From positions 1 to 12,215 of the forward strand of contig CAMDRK010000047.1 in the NCBI GenBank assembly GCA_945906715.1: a DNA stretch of 12,215 nt, in the 5' to 3' direction. The position numbers and the translations under genes are program-made. The stretch is from Nitrospira lenta. Its GTDB lineage: Bacteria > Nitrospirota > Nitrospiria > Nitrospirales > Nitrospiraceae. Every line of letters starts with the position of its first letter. Within the stretch, counting starts at the first letter, position 1. This document shows positions 1 to 6,916 of this stretch, one piece after another. Below the pieces are notes generated by a model. It searched no databases and had not been told where the DNA came from. It was given only the letters and a program-made list of their open reading frames with translations.

Positions 1-44
1 ACGCCCGCTCGCTGAGTCGAATCCTACGCTGGGCCAGGAGCCAA

Positions 45-127
45 GTCAATCGTCAATGGTCAATTGAGCAGAAGAAACGGCGGCAGCTCTCATAGACCCA
101 TCTCAGCATTGACCATTGACCAATGAC
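45..127. repeat. Iterated-heptad inverted repeat downstream of the tyrS relic
   Basis: The left arm (45-68) is built from three consecutive heptamers, GTCAATC, GTCAATG and GTCAATT, followed by GAG. The right arm (102-127) is its inverted counterpart. 18 of the first 20 positions pair, then there is a 2-nt bulge and a matching TGAG end. The loop is about 33 nt (69-101). On the minus strand the palindrome starts 4 nt after the TAG that ends the tyrS relic, so it could form a 3'-end hairpin in RNA coming from that side. No T-run follows, so it is not a classical intrinsic terminator. It resembles dispersed intergenic palindromes; genome-wide copy number cannot be seen here. Confidence 0.75.
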
Positions 128-143
128 ATCGCTATCCCCTCAG

Positions 144-206
144 CTCCACCAGCGCAAACTTTCTGCGGCCGACCTTCAGGCGATAGGTTCGTCCTGCCAC
201 AATTGC
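144..206. repeat. Left copy of 63-bp direct repeat (tyrS 3' end)
   Basis: It is identical to 12067-12129 at 60 of 63 positions; differences are at 168, 180 and 204. It is in the same orientation as the right copy and lies about 11.9 kb from it. Together the two copies bracket all six genes of the export locus. It could be an attachment-site-like scar or a substrate for homologous deletion of the island. Confidence 0.8.
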
Positions 207-208
207 CA

Positions 209-224
209 GACTGCGGTGGCAGTC
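209..224. repeat. Short perfect hairpin at the edge of the tyrS homology
   Basis: GACTGC and GCAGTC form a perfect 6-bp stem around a 4-nt loop. It sits exactly where strong identity between the two tyrS 3' ends stops, and about 80 nt downstream of the tolC stop codon on the minus strand. No T-run follows. It may be part of the 3' end of the operon transcript or a junction feature; it may also be chance. Confidence 0.35.
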
Positions 225-304
225 GGTCTATTCTCGCTCGTCAACTGCACATAGACCAGACTCACACTGCGGCTGGCACAACTACAGGGTCAGGCACCCG
301 ATGC

Positions 305-1636
305 TTATCGCAGGGCTTCGACTTGTCCCATGGCGCGAGCCAGATTCACGCGCGACGCATTGGCCCGATACAATCCATCGATAAGATTGTCTCTCGCGCG
401 CACCAGCGAAAAGGTCGCGTTGGATAATTCCACACTGTTTGAGCTCAGCACGCGAAAGCGTTCTCTGGCGAGCTGGACTTGGGTCACCGCCGCCTTGAGT
501 CCGTCCTTGGCGATCCTGAATTGTTCTTTGGCCGAGGTGAGCGTGACCAACGCTTCTCGCAACTCCATCGTAATTTGTCTCGAGACCATGTTCATCTTGA
601 TTTCTTCTTGCAGGAGCTTACTGCGGCTCTCGCCGATCCGCCCCTCCCGTTGGCCGCCGTCAAAGATCGGGATCGACAGGGTCACCCCCACGTTATAGGT
701 GCTGAGCGAATTATTGACCTGGTTCCCGATGAGCCCGTAGTCTCCTTGTGCTTGCAAGGACGGAAGCCGTTCCCCCGTAATCGAACTGAGGGTGAGCGTT
801 GACACCCGAATCCGCTGCTCCTGGGCTTTCATTTCTGGTCGACTGGTGAGCGCCACCTCCATGGCATAGTCCTGAGTCGGGATCGGCTCCTCAGGCGCTT
901 TGAGTTCATCGGTGAGGACGAGCTTCACATCAAAGTTGATGCCCACGGCATTGATCAGAATCAGCTTGGTCCGCTCGACATCGCTCTTGGCCAACTCCAA
1001 TCGTTGTCGCTCGTTCTCCAATTGGGTTTCCAGGCTCGCGGCATCGAGACCCGTGGCCATCCCGCCGCTCTGGCGGCTCTTGATGAAGGCCACGAGTTCT
1101 TGATACAGCTCCACATTCGCCGTCCGCGCGGCTACGGTTTCGTAGTTCCGCAAAACGTCCAAATAATTCAAGGCGACCGTCGCCATGGTGTCATTCTTCG
1201 TCGTCTCGGCTTCTCCTTCTGAGACGGCCAAGGCCGCGCGCGACGCGCGCCAGCGCTCGATCAGACTCCAACTGAAGAGCGACTGTGACAGGGTGGCCCG
1301 GGCATCGGCGATATCGAATGGTTGGGTACGAACCGGCGCGCCGCCGATGGTGCCGAGAAAGAAGGTTTGATTCGTGAACTTTGAAGAGCCCGCGATGTTC
1401 GGTAATAACGCGCCGAGTTGCGTTCTCGAGGCGCCGCGCGCCGCTTCGATACGTGCTTTATACAATTGCACGTTAGGATTTTTGTCCACCGCCGCCTCAA
1501 GGGCGTCCTGTAAACTCAGGTTCAGTATCGGCATCTCTTGCGGAATCTGCGGAGCCGACTCGGCAGCCGGACTGCGCACGGCACACAGAACACCCGCCAC
1601 GAGGACTCCCCCCAGAACGCTCGCGTAAATTCGCAT
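305..1636 (-). CDS. TolC-family outer membrane efflux/secretion channel
   Basis: This 443-aa protein, of usual TolC-family length, should form the trimeric outer-membrane exit duct of the exporter. A signal peptide is visible (about residues 1-25, hydrophobic VLGGVLVAGVLCAV, then SPAAES). Two OEP repeats follow. The first (about 38-245) has a DALEAAVDKNPNV-like opening and an alpha-hairpin segment near 150-163 (TVALNYLDVLRN). The second (about 255-440) has the characteristic LSIPIFDGGQREGRI strand-turn near 320-334. Long helical stretches (200-230, 335-395) fit the periplasmic barrel. An AAAGGGAT-type ribosome binding site precedes the ATG. It is the last gene of the run, 98 bp after the HlyD adaptor, with a palindrome between them. 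Family assignment is secure; the partners are inferred from gene order. Confidence 0.93.
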   Translation of the reverse strand: MRIYASVLGGVLVAGVLCAVRSPAAESAPQIPQEMPILNLSLQDALEAAVDKNPNVQLYKARIEAARGASRTQLGALLPNIAGSSKFTNQTFFLGTIGGAPVRTQPFDIADARATLSQSLFSWSLIERWRASRAALAVSEGEAETTKNDTMATVALNYLDVLRNYETVAARTANVELYQELVAFIKSRQSGGMATGLDAASLETQLENERQRLELAKSDVERTKLILINAVGINFDVKLVLTDELKAPEEPIPTQDYAMEVALTSRPEMKAQEQRIRVSTLTLSSITGERLPSLQAQGDYGLIGNQVNNSLSTYNVGVTLSIPIFDGGQREGRIGESRSKLLQEEIKMNMVSRQITMELREALVTLTSAKEQFRIAKDGLKAAVTQVQLARERFRVLSSNSVELSNATFSLVRARDNLIDGLYRANASRVNLARAMGQVEALR

Positions 1637-1682
1637 ACGGGCACATCCCTTTCACTAACAGGCTCTGGTTGCTCTGGTGTAG

Positions 1683-1731
1683 TTGGTTTGTCCCATTTAT
1701 TTGCCTGAACTAGACCAACTGGATAAACCAA
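1683..1731. repeat. Intergenic inverted repeat between hlyD-like gene and tolC
   Basis: The left arm TTGGTTTGTCC (1683-1693) pairs with the right arm GGATAAACCAA (1721-1731) at 10 of 11 positions, and a nested GTTGG/CCAAC pairing is also possible. It fills most of the 98-bp gap inside the operon. It could be a processing or attenuation hairpin that sets tolC expression against the upstream genes. In sequence it is unrelated to the palindromes at 45-127 and 6833-6903. Confidence 0.6.
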
Positions 1732-1734
1732 AGG

Positions 1735-2616
1735 TCATGGATTCTCTACGGACGAGAGGCGAAACTCCACGGTGCAAGCCAGGCCGGCAGCAATCGTATT
1801 ATTCGGATTCGGCATTTCCAAACGCACGCCAAACGTGCCGCTGGCGCTATCGACGACCTTATTCACGACCATGATCTTCGCGTGATAGACGGATTGCCCT
1901 TTTCCTTCCGGACGCACATCGGCCCGCATGCCTGTTTTCAATTTCCCCAGCAGCGAGAGGGGCGCATACACCTCCACCCGTAATGGATCGACCTGCGCCA
2001 GCTTCATCACGGGCGTCTGACGAGCCAGCTCACCGGGAGAGAGCAGCCGATCCACCACCACGCCAGTAATCGGGCTCCGAATTGTGCGCAGGGACAACGC
2101 TGCCATGGCCCGATGCCATTCCAGCTCAGCCAGGCGCTTGTTTTCCGAGGCCTCCTGATACGACATTTCCGCCAAGGCCTTTTCCGTCTGGGCCTCATCC
2201 ACGTCGTGTCGGGCGATCGCGTTGGTCTTGAACAAATCCATGGCCCGTTCGAGCTTTCGACTGCTGAACCCGACCTTCACCTGACTGCCTTTCAGCACCG
2301 CCTCTGCCTCCGCCTTGGCTTTCGCCAACATGCCGGTCGCCTCTTCCAGACTCGATTCGAGCGTCACAATCACCTGTCCCTTCGTCACCCAATCTCCGCG
2401 GTCCACAGGTACCGTTTGAATCAGCCCCTCCACGGGAGTCCCGATGGAAATCTCGGCAAAGGGTTTGATCACGCAGGCCATTTCAGCCGCCCACAGAGGT
2501 GGTGCCGTCAGAGCACAGAGAATCACCGCCACGGTCAGTCTGCTCATCGCACCCAGCCGTCTCAGCCGACATTGTTGCACTGATCTCACGTCCTCGATTT
2601 CCGATACCCTATCCAT
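1735..2616 (-). CDS. Periplasmic adaptor (HlyD/RND membrane fusion protein family)
   Basis: Predicted periplasmic adaptor linking an inner-membrane exporter to TolC. The first half of a barrel-sandwich (lipoyl-like) domain lies near residues 54-88 (TPVEGLIQTVPVDRGDWVTKG). An alpha-helical hairpin of charged heptads follows at about 89-175. The second lipoyl half is near 176-207 (IRSPITGVVVDRLLSPGE), followed by a beta-barrel region to the end (GMRADV, GLACTVEF). The start is uncertain. The ATG at 2616 has an AGAGGG ribosome site and gives a 23-residue leader before the hydrophobic segment. The internal ATG at 2547 would give a conventional signal peptide (MSRLTVAVILCALTAPP, Ala-rich cleavage site) but has only a weak ribosome site. 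The gene lies 73 bp after the SecA-like gene. At 293 aa it is short for an RND adaptor and no RND pump is adjacent. Confidence 0.88.
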   Translation of the reverse strand: MDRVSEIEDVRSVQQCRLRRLGAMSRLTVAVILCALTAPPLWAAEMACVIKPFAEISIGTPVEGLIQTVPVDRGDWVTKGQVIVTLESSLEEATGMLAKAKAEAEAVLKGSQVKVGFSSRKLERAMDLFKTNAIARHDVDEAQTEKALAEMSYQEASENKRLAELEWHRAMAALSLRTIRSPITGVVVDRLLSPGELARQTPVMKLAQVDPLRVEVYAPLSLLGKLKTGMRADVRPEGKGQSVYHAKIMVVNKVVDSASGTFGVRLEMPNPNNTIAAGLACTVEFRLSSVENP

Positions 2617-2689
2617 CAGATCGCCCTCTGTTCTGTAGGCTCCTTCGTCGAATACTCCACCGAATGACCATCATGCAGCCTCCCATGCC

Positions 2690-4681
2690 TCATTCCAGTC
2701 GTCCTGAAAATGCGAGCGAGGTTTCCAACTGATCCTCATGCTGCAACAGATCCCTGCGAATCCGTATATGCAGGGACTCGGCGGACCGCTGGGCTTGTCG
2801 TACGAGAAACGCCGCCACTGTGCCCTGCAACGGCTTTCCTCGCCTCACCAGCGCGCGAGCCATCCATCGCCACAGCAGGCGACGCGACGTCGTCAGGAGC
2901 TCATCCTCCAGCGAGGTGACCGTCTCAAAACTGCCGGGGTCTCCCTGGCGACCGCTGCGGCCATAGAGCTGCCGATCAATGCGCCCGGCCTCGTGTCGCT
3001 CCGTCGCCAACACATACAGCCCCCCCGCCTTCGCCACCTCCGGTAGCAACTTGATATCCGTGCCGCGACCGGCCATGTTTGTCGCGACCGTGACGCGCCC
3101 GGGCTGGCCGGCCTTGGACACGATATCGGCCTCTTCCTTGTCCTGCCGGGCGTTGAGGATCACGTGCGGGACCCCCGCCGCAGTGAGTTTCTCACTCAGG
3201 AGCTCAGATGCAGACACCGACTTCGTCCCCACCAGCACCGGCCGCCCGCGCTGATGAAGCCCCGCAATACGTTCCACGACGGCGTCCCACTTTTCCTCCG
3301 CCGTCGAGAACAGCCTCTCCCCTACTCCACGCCGCTGTAGCGGACGATTGGTTGGAATCGTCACGGTGGCCAGGCGATACACCTGCCACAATTCGGTGGC
3401 GATTTCCTGTGCGGTGCCGGTCATCCCGGCGAGCCACAAGTAGCGGCGAAAGAATCGTTGATAGGTGATCCGTGCCAGCGACGAGTGCATTGGCGTGAGC
3501 GGACAGGCTTCCTTCAATTCGATCAATTGGTGGAGCCCCTGTTCCCACGACCGGTCCCCCATGATGCGTCCGGTGTACTCGTCGATAATCTGGATTTTCT
3601 CGTCCCTGACGAGATAATGGGCATCGCGATGGAACAAATGGAGGGCCGTGAGCGCCTGGCGGACGAGTTCGTGACGCCGCCGCGGCCCGGTCCAGAAGCC
3701 GGTGAGATCCTTCGTGCGTGCTGCCAACTGGGCCTGCCCAGTCGGCGTCAGGCGAATGCTCCGTTCCCGCAGGTCAATCTCGAAGTCGTCTCCGCGTGTG
3801 AGGCCTCGCGCCAGCGCCAGGGCCGTCTCATAGATCGGCTTCTCCAGCACCTGCCCACCGCTGCCGGAGATAATGAGCGGGACACGCGCCTCATCCACCA
3901 GGATGCTGTCGGCTTCGTCCACAATGCCGAAGCACAATCCCCGGAGCACCAAATTCCGAAGCCGTGTGGCATCGCCATACAGTTTCTCCAGCTGGAGTTG
4001 AATACGATTGGGTTGCCGGCCTACGGCCAGCCGATCCCGCAGATAATCGAACGCCAACTCCTTATTGGTGCAGTAGGTTACGTCACAGGCATAGGCCGCG
4101 CGGCGCGCCACGGGATCTTGCTCATGCGTGATCACCCCCACCGTCAGGCCCAGCATGCGATAGATCGGACTCATCTCGTCCGCATCGCGTGCCGTCAAAT
4201 AATCGTTCACGGTAATAATATGCACCGGCACGCCAGCCAGGGCTGCCGTTGCGGCAGCCAACGTGGCCGTCAACGTCTTGCCTTCGCCCGTCGCCATCTC
4301 AGCCACACAGCCATTGAGCAAGACCCACCCACCGAGAATCTGCACATCATAGTGCCGTTGCCCGATCGTCCGCTGGGCCACCTCCCGCACCAGGGCAAAG
4401 GACCGGAACACCAACTCGTTGCTGAAGCCCTCGCGCCGGAGCCGATCCCGCACTCGAACGATTTCTTCGCGCAACTGATCATCCCGCAAGATGGCCAGCG
4501 CGCCCCCCTGTTCGTTCACGGGCCCCACCACCTCGGTCCGCATGGCAGTGCGCTCTCGCAGCCGGCGCATGACCGGGCTCGTGAGCTTGCCCCCTTGCTG
4601 ATCGAACCAGCTCTCGCGTGGCACCGACCGTTCCGGATAGGCGCTGTGCAGCGCCGTCTGTTGACGGGCTATATCAAACAT
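2690..4681 (-). CDS. Short SecA-like preprotein translocase ATPase
   Basis: A 663-aa SecA homologue, predicted to couple ATP hydrolysis to polypeptide movement. Visible motifs, numbered from the chosen start: a Q-motif region YDVQILGG (111-118), Walker A TGEGKT (131-136), DEAD box (255-258), the SecA VDEAR-x-PLIISG segment (262-273), TGTA (421-424), TNMAGRGTDIKL (534-545) and the arginine-finger block GRSGRQGDPGS (574-584). All catalytic motifs look intact. Canonical SecA is usually about 830-900 aa. This one stops within the helical scaffold (DLLQHED... near 644-650) and lacks the wing domain, the IRA1 region and the zinc-binding tail. Start: an upstream ATG at 4780 is in frame, but the ATG at 4681 overlaps the M50 gene's TGA by 8 nt and removes an unlikely extension, so I chose it. 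It is a second, specialised SecA rather than housekeeping SecA. Confidence 0.9.
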   Translation of the reverse strand: MFDIARQQTALHSAYPERSVPRESWFDQQGGKLTSPVMRRLRERTAMRTEVVGPVNEQGGALAILRDDQLREEIVRVRDRLRREGFSNELVFRSFALVREVAQRTIGQRHYDVQILGGWVLLNGCVAEMATGEGKTLTATLAAATAALAGVPVHIITVNDYLTARDADEMSPIYRMLGLTVGVITHEQDPVARRAAYACDVTYCTNKELAFDYLRDRLAVGRQPNRIQLQLEKLYGDATRLRNLVLRGLCFGIVDEADSILVDEARVPLIISGSGGQVLEKPIYETALALARGLTRGDDFEIDLRERSIRLTPTGQAQLAARTKDLTGFWTGPRRRHELVRQALTALHLFHRDAHYLVRDEKIQIIDEYTGRIMGDRSWEQGLHQLIELKEACPLTPMHSSLARITYQRFFRRYLWLAGMTGTAQEIATELWQVYRLATVTIPTNRPLQRRGVGERLFSTAEEKWDAVVERIAGLHQRGRPVLVGTKSVSASELLSEKLTAAGVPHVILNARQDKEEADIVSKAGQPGRVTVATNMAGRGTDIKLLPEVAKAGGLYVLATERHEAGRIDRQLYGRSGRQGDPGSFETVTSLEDELLTTSRRLLWRWMARALVRRGKPLQGTVAAFLVRQAQRSAESLHIRIRRDLLQHEDQLETSLAFSGRLE

Positions 4682-6821
4682 TGAATCGCGACAAGAATAG
4701 TTGTCGTCCCTGGCGATACCACTGGGCCATGAGCGGCTCCCATCCATGATCAAAGCGCACATAGACGCGCCCGCCGACATTCACGAGGCCCAGCTCGACG
4801 GGTAATTGAAGATCCACCTGAAACACTTTTCGCATGGCCTTCTGACCCTTGGGATCCTTCGGGTCCATCGGCACTTGGCCACCTCCCTCGGTCCCAAGCG
4901 CCGGACTCGGCAGTTCATCGCTCGCCGCCGGCACCAGCCGTGTGACCCCTGCATCGATCGGGCTCGCGAGCTTTTCGGCCAACCGCACCTGAACGGTCTT
5001 CGTGCTGTGACGGATCAAGTCGATATCGGTCTGATCCACGATGGTGCGCACGGTCAACGTATTGAGATCCACCACATGGGCCAGCACGTCGCCGCGGTGC
5101 ACGAATCGACCCGGCAAATCCTCCGCGCGAGGTAACACCAGCGTCCCGTCCACCTTCGCGGTCATCACGAGGTCCTGCACCTGTTCTCGCGTGCGGGCGA
5201 GTTTCTCTTCGATATAGTGCTTCTCTTCTTCTAACATCTTCGCTTTGGCGATATTCTCCGGAACCTGCTCGCGAATGCGTGCCACAATCTCCCGGAGCTG
5301 CGCCTCCAGCACGGTGACCTGCGTCGTCAACACAGAGTCGTGACAGACCACCAACACATCGCCTCGTGACACGTTCGACCCTGGAATGCCCACCACCTGC
5401 CCGACGAATCCGTCGGCACCCGCACGCACGATGGCTTCATCCGGAATCCACACGATCCCTTCCGCACGCGTACGAAACGGCACCGGGGTCACACACAGCC
5501 CCGCCACGATGATGGCGATCGCTCCGGTCGAGACCGCCAGCGCCCTCCCGCGCACGCGGCGGATGCGTGGGCTCGTAAACAGATAGCGCAGGCCCTTTCC
5601 CAGCGGGAGCACGAACCAGGTGAAGCCCGTCAAGATGGCGAAGAACATGCCCAACATGAAGAACTGGTCGGTCAGGAACATGAGAATGGCAACGACGATG
5701 AATATCCGGTAGATAAAAGAGGTGACCGAGTACCCGACAAACCAGGCACGCTCGCCCGGCGTGGCATGCGGCGCCTCTGCCTCCTCACGGCCAAAGAGAT
5801 AGCGCTCGCACAGATAGCCGAGGTACGTGTTAGCGCGCTGGCGCAGATTGGGAATCTCGATCAGATCGGCAAGGATGTAGTACCCATCGAACCGCAGCAA
5901 GGGGTTGGCGTTGAAGAGAACCGTCGAAATTCCGGCAATCATGATGGTGTTATAGGCCAGCATGCGGACAGTACCGGACTCGACGCTCACCCACACAAAC
6001 ATGGCCACCGCCGCGATCACGAGTTCGACAATCATGCCGGCCGCCCCGACGACTACCCGTTGCCACTTACTGGGGAAGGCCGACGAAGCGGATGCATCGA
6101 CATACGGCACCGGCGAAAACACGAGCAGCATGATCCCCATCTCATGCACTTCTCCGCCGAAGGCTTTCACGGCAAAGGCATGGCCGAACTCGTGCAGTGC
6201 TTTGATGATCGGGAACAGGAACCAGAGGAGCACCAGATTCTGCGGCGTCGTCATGCGATCGATGAGATTGGCCGTCAGGTCTGACCAGTGCGCGACCCCA
6301 ATCAGCACAGCTGGAATCACGAGACCGAGCCACAGCAACGCGCCGCCCCACCCGAAGAAGGGCCGGACCAATGACACGAAGGTCTGCAGCAGTCGCTCCG
6401 GGTCGAAGAGCGGGAACTGCCAGGCAAAGATGCTCATCAGCCGGCGCTGCCATTTCTTCTGCTGCGTCCGCTCGTGTCGATGCAGCAATTCCGCGATGTC
6501 GGGGGGAATATCGCACTGCAACACATCAGCCGCGTGGAGCTGACTCAAGAGCTGCACCACTTCAGGCTGGGTCGGGGCATCGTCGCCCAGTTTCGTGGAG
6601 GCGAGCTCCCAGATATCCTGGACCGTGCGCTGCCCATCCATCAGACCGATGAAAGCGTAGGCTGCGGGTGAAAAGCGATGGAACCGTTCGTTCGACCGGT
6701 CCTGGAGCACGTACCAGGTCTGACCACGATACTGGTGGCGATGCAGTTGCGCATGACTCCGCAAGCGTGGGGCCAGCGTCGCCACGCGATACCAGGAAGG
6801 ACTAAAGAGAGCTTCGCTCAT
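4674..6821 (-). CDS. PqqD-like / M50 site-2 protease / HlyD fusion membrane protein
   Basis: A 715-aa multi-domain inner-membrane protein. Residues about 20-105 look like a PqqD/RRE-type winged helix (WYVLQDRSNERFHRFSP, then QRTVQDIWELA). Residues about 150-450 carry several membrane segments with an intact zinc metalloprotease site: HEFGH at 210-214 and the second motif NPLLRFDG at 306-313, where Asp312 would be the third ligand. Residues about 452-590 form a split lipoyl/barrel-sandwich domain (DGFVGQVVGIPGSNVSRGD; VDGTLVLPRAEDLPG) around a short charged coiled coil (500-550), as in HlyD adaptors. A beta-rich tail follows (GGRVYVRFDHG). The ribosome site is weak and the start lies just after a large palindrome. 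Inferred role: the membrane core of the exporter, possibly cleaving client leaders; a purely structural role is possible but would not explain the conserved catalytic residues. Confidence 0.9.
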   Translation of the reverse strand: MSEALFSPSWYRVATLAPRLRSHAQLHRHQYRGQTWYVLQDRSNERFHRFSPAAYAFIGLMDGQRTVQDIWELASTKLGDDAPTQPEVVQLLSQLHAADVLQCDIPPDIAELLHRHERTQQKKWQRRLMSIFAWQFPLFDPERLLQTFVSLVRPFFGWGGALLWLGLVIPAVLIGVAHWSDLTANLIDRMTTPQNLVLLWFLFPIIKALHEFGHAFAVKAFGGEVHEMGIMLLVFSPVPYVDASASSAFPSKWQRVVVGAAGMIVELVIAAVAMFVWVSVESGTVRMLAYNTIMIAGISTVLFNANPLLRFDGYYILADLIEIPNLRQRANTYLGYLCERYLFGREEAEAPHATPGERAWFVGYSVTSFIYRIFIVVAILMFLTDQFFMLGMFFAILTGFTWFVLPLGKGLRYLFTSPRIRRVRGRALAVSTGAIAIIVAGLCVTPVPFRTRAEGIVWIPDEAIVRAGADGFVGQVVGIPGSNVSRGDVLVVCHDSVLTTQVTVLEAQLREIVARIREQVPENIAKAKMLEEEKHYIEEKLARTREQVQDLVMTAKVDGTLVLPRAEDLPGRFVHRGDVLAHVVDLNTLTVRTIVDQTDIDLIRHSTKTVQVRLAEKLASPIDAGVTRLVPAASDELPSPALGTEGGGQVPMDPKDPKGQKAMRKVFQVDLQLPVELGLVNVGGRVYVRFDHGWEPLMAQWYRQGRQLFLSRFNV

Positions 6822-6832
6822 AGGGTACTCAC

Positions 6833-6903
6833 AGGCTGAAGGCTTTTAGGCTGAAGGCTGGAGCATTCTGACCTCCGACCTTCAGTCTGAACCCCTTCAG
6901 CCT
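6833..6903. repeat. Large GGCTGAA-heptad palindrome inside the operon
   Basis: Arms 6833-6863 and 6873-6903 are inverted copies matching at 25 of 31 positions, separated by a 9-nt loop. Each arm contains two AGGCTGAAGG-type units 15 nt apart, so there is an internal direct repeat within an inverted repeat. It fills most of the 97-bp gap between the GAF-HlyD stop and the M50-fusion start and would form a stable hairpin in the polycistronic RNA, 11 nt before the M50 ATG. It could dampen read-through or translation, or be a RNase block or an insertion-type dispersed repeat. Confidence 0.8.
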
Positions 6904-6916
6904 ATCTACCTGAGGC

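Larger units (their letters stand above)
132..245 (-). pseudogene. tyrS: Degraded second copy of the tyrosyl-tRNA synthetase 3' end
   Basis: Read on the minus strand, 132-209 encodes the last 25 residues of a TyrRS S4 domain plus stop. Its first 22 codons specify exactly the same amino acids as the tyrS copy at the right edge of the window (12055-12215), with only synonymous differences in four codons. The last three residues differ (LRG instead of MSL). Upstream, weaker in-frame similarity continues to a shared V-D-E (237-245), but an in-frame TAG lies at 228-230 where the other copy has CAG (Gln). No intact synthetase can extend upstream because tolC ends at 305. This is either the displaced end of a tyrS gene left by an insertion or the remnant of a decayed tandem copy. 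The homology is seen directly; the mechanism is inferred. Confidence 0.8.

Noticed and set aside
45..127. CRISPR-like array from the repeated GTCAAT units
   Set aside because: Units are adjacent heptamers in inverted arms, with no spacers of regular length and no cas genes.
3458..4684. Long plus-strand open frame of 408 codons
   Set aside because: It lies antisense to the SecA-like gene, is rich in His, Pro and Arg without domain features, and arises from the codon bias of the real gene.
4682..4780. Upstream in-frame start for the SecA-like gene
   Set aside because: It would lie wholly within the M50 fusion gene and adds 33 residues without SecA features; the ATG overlapping the M50 stop is a better start.
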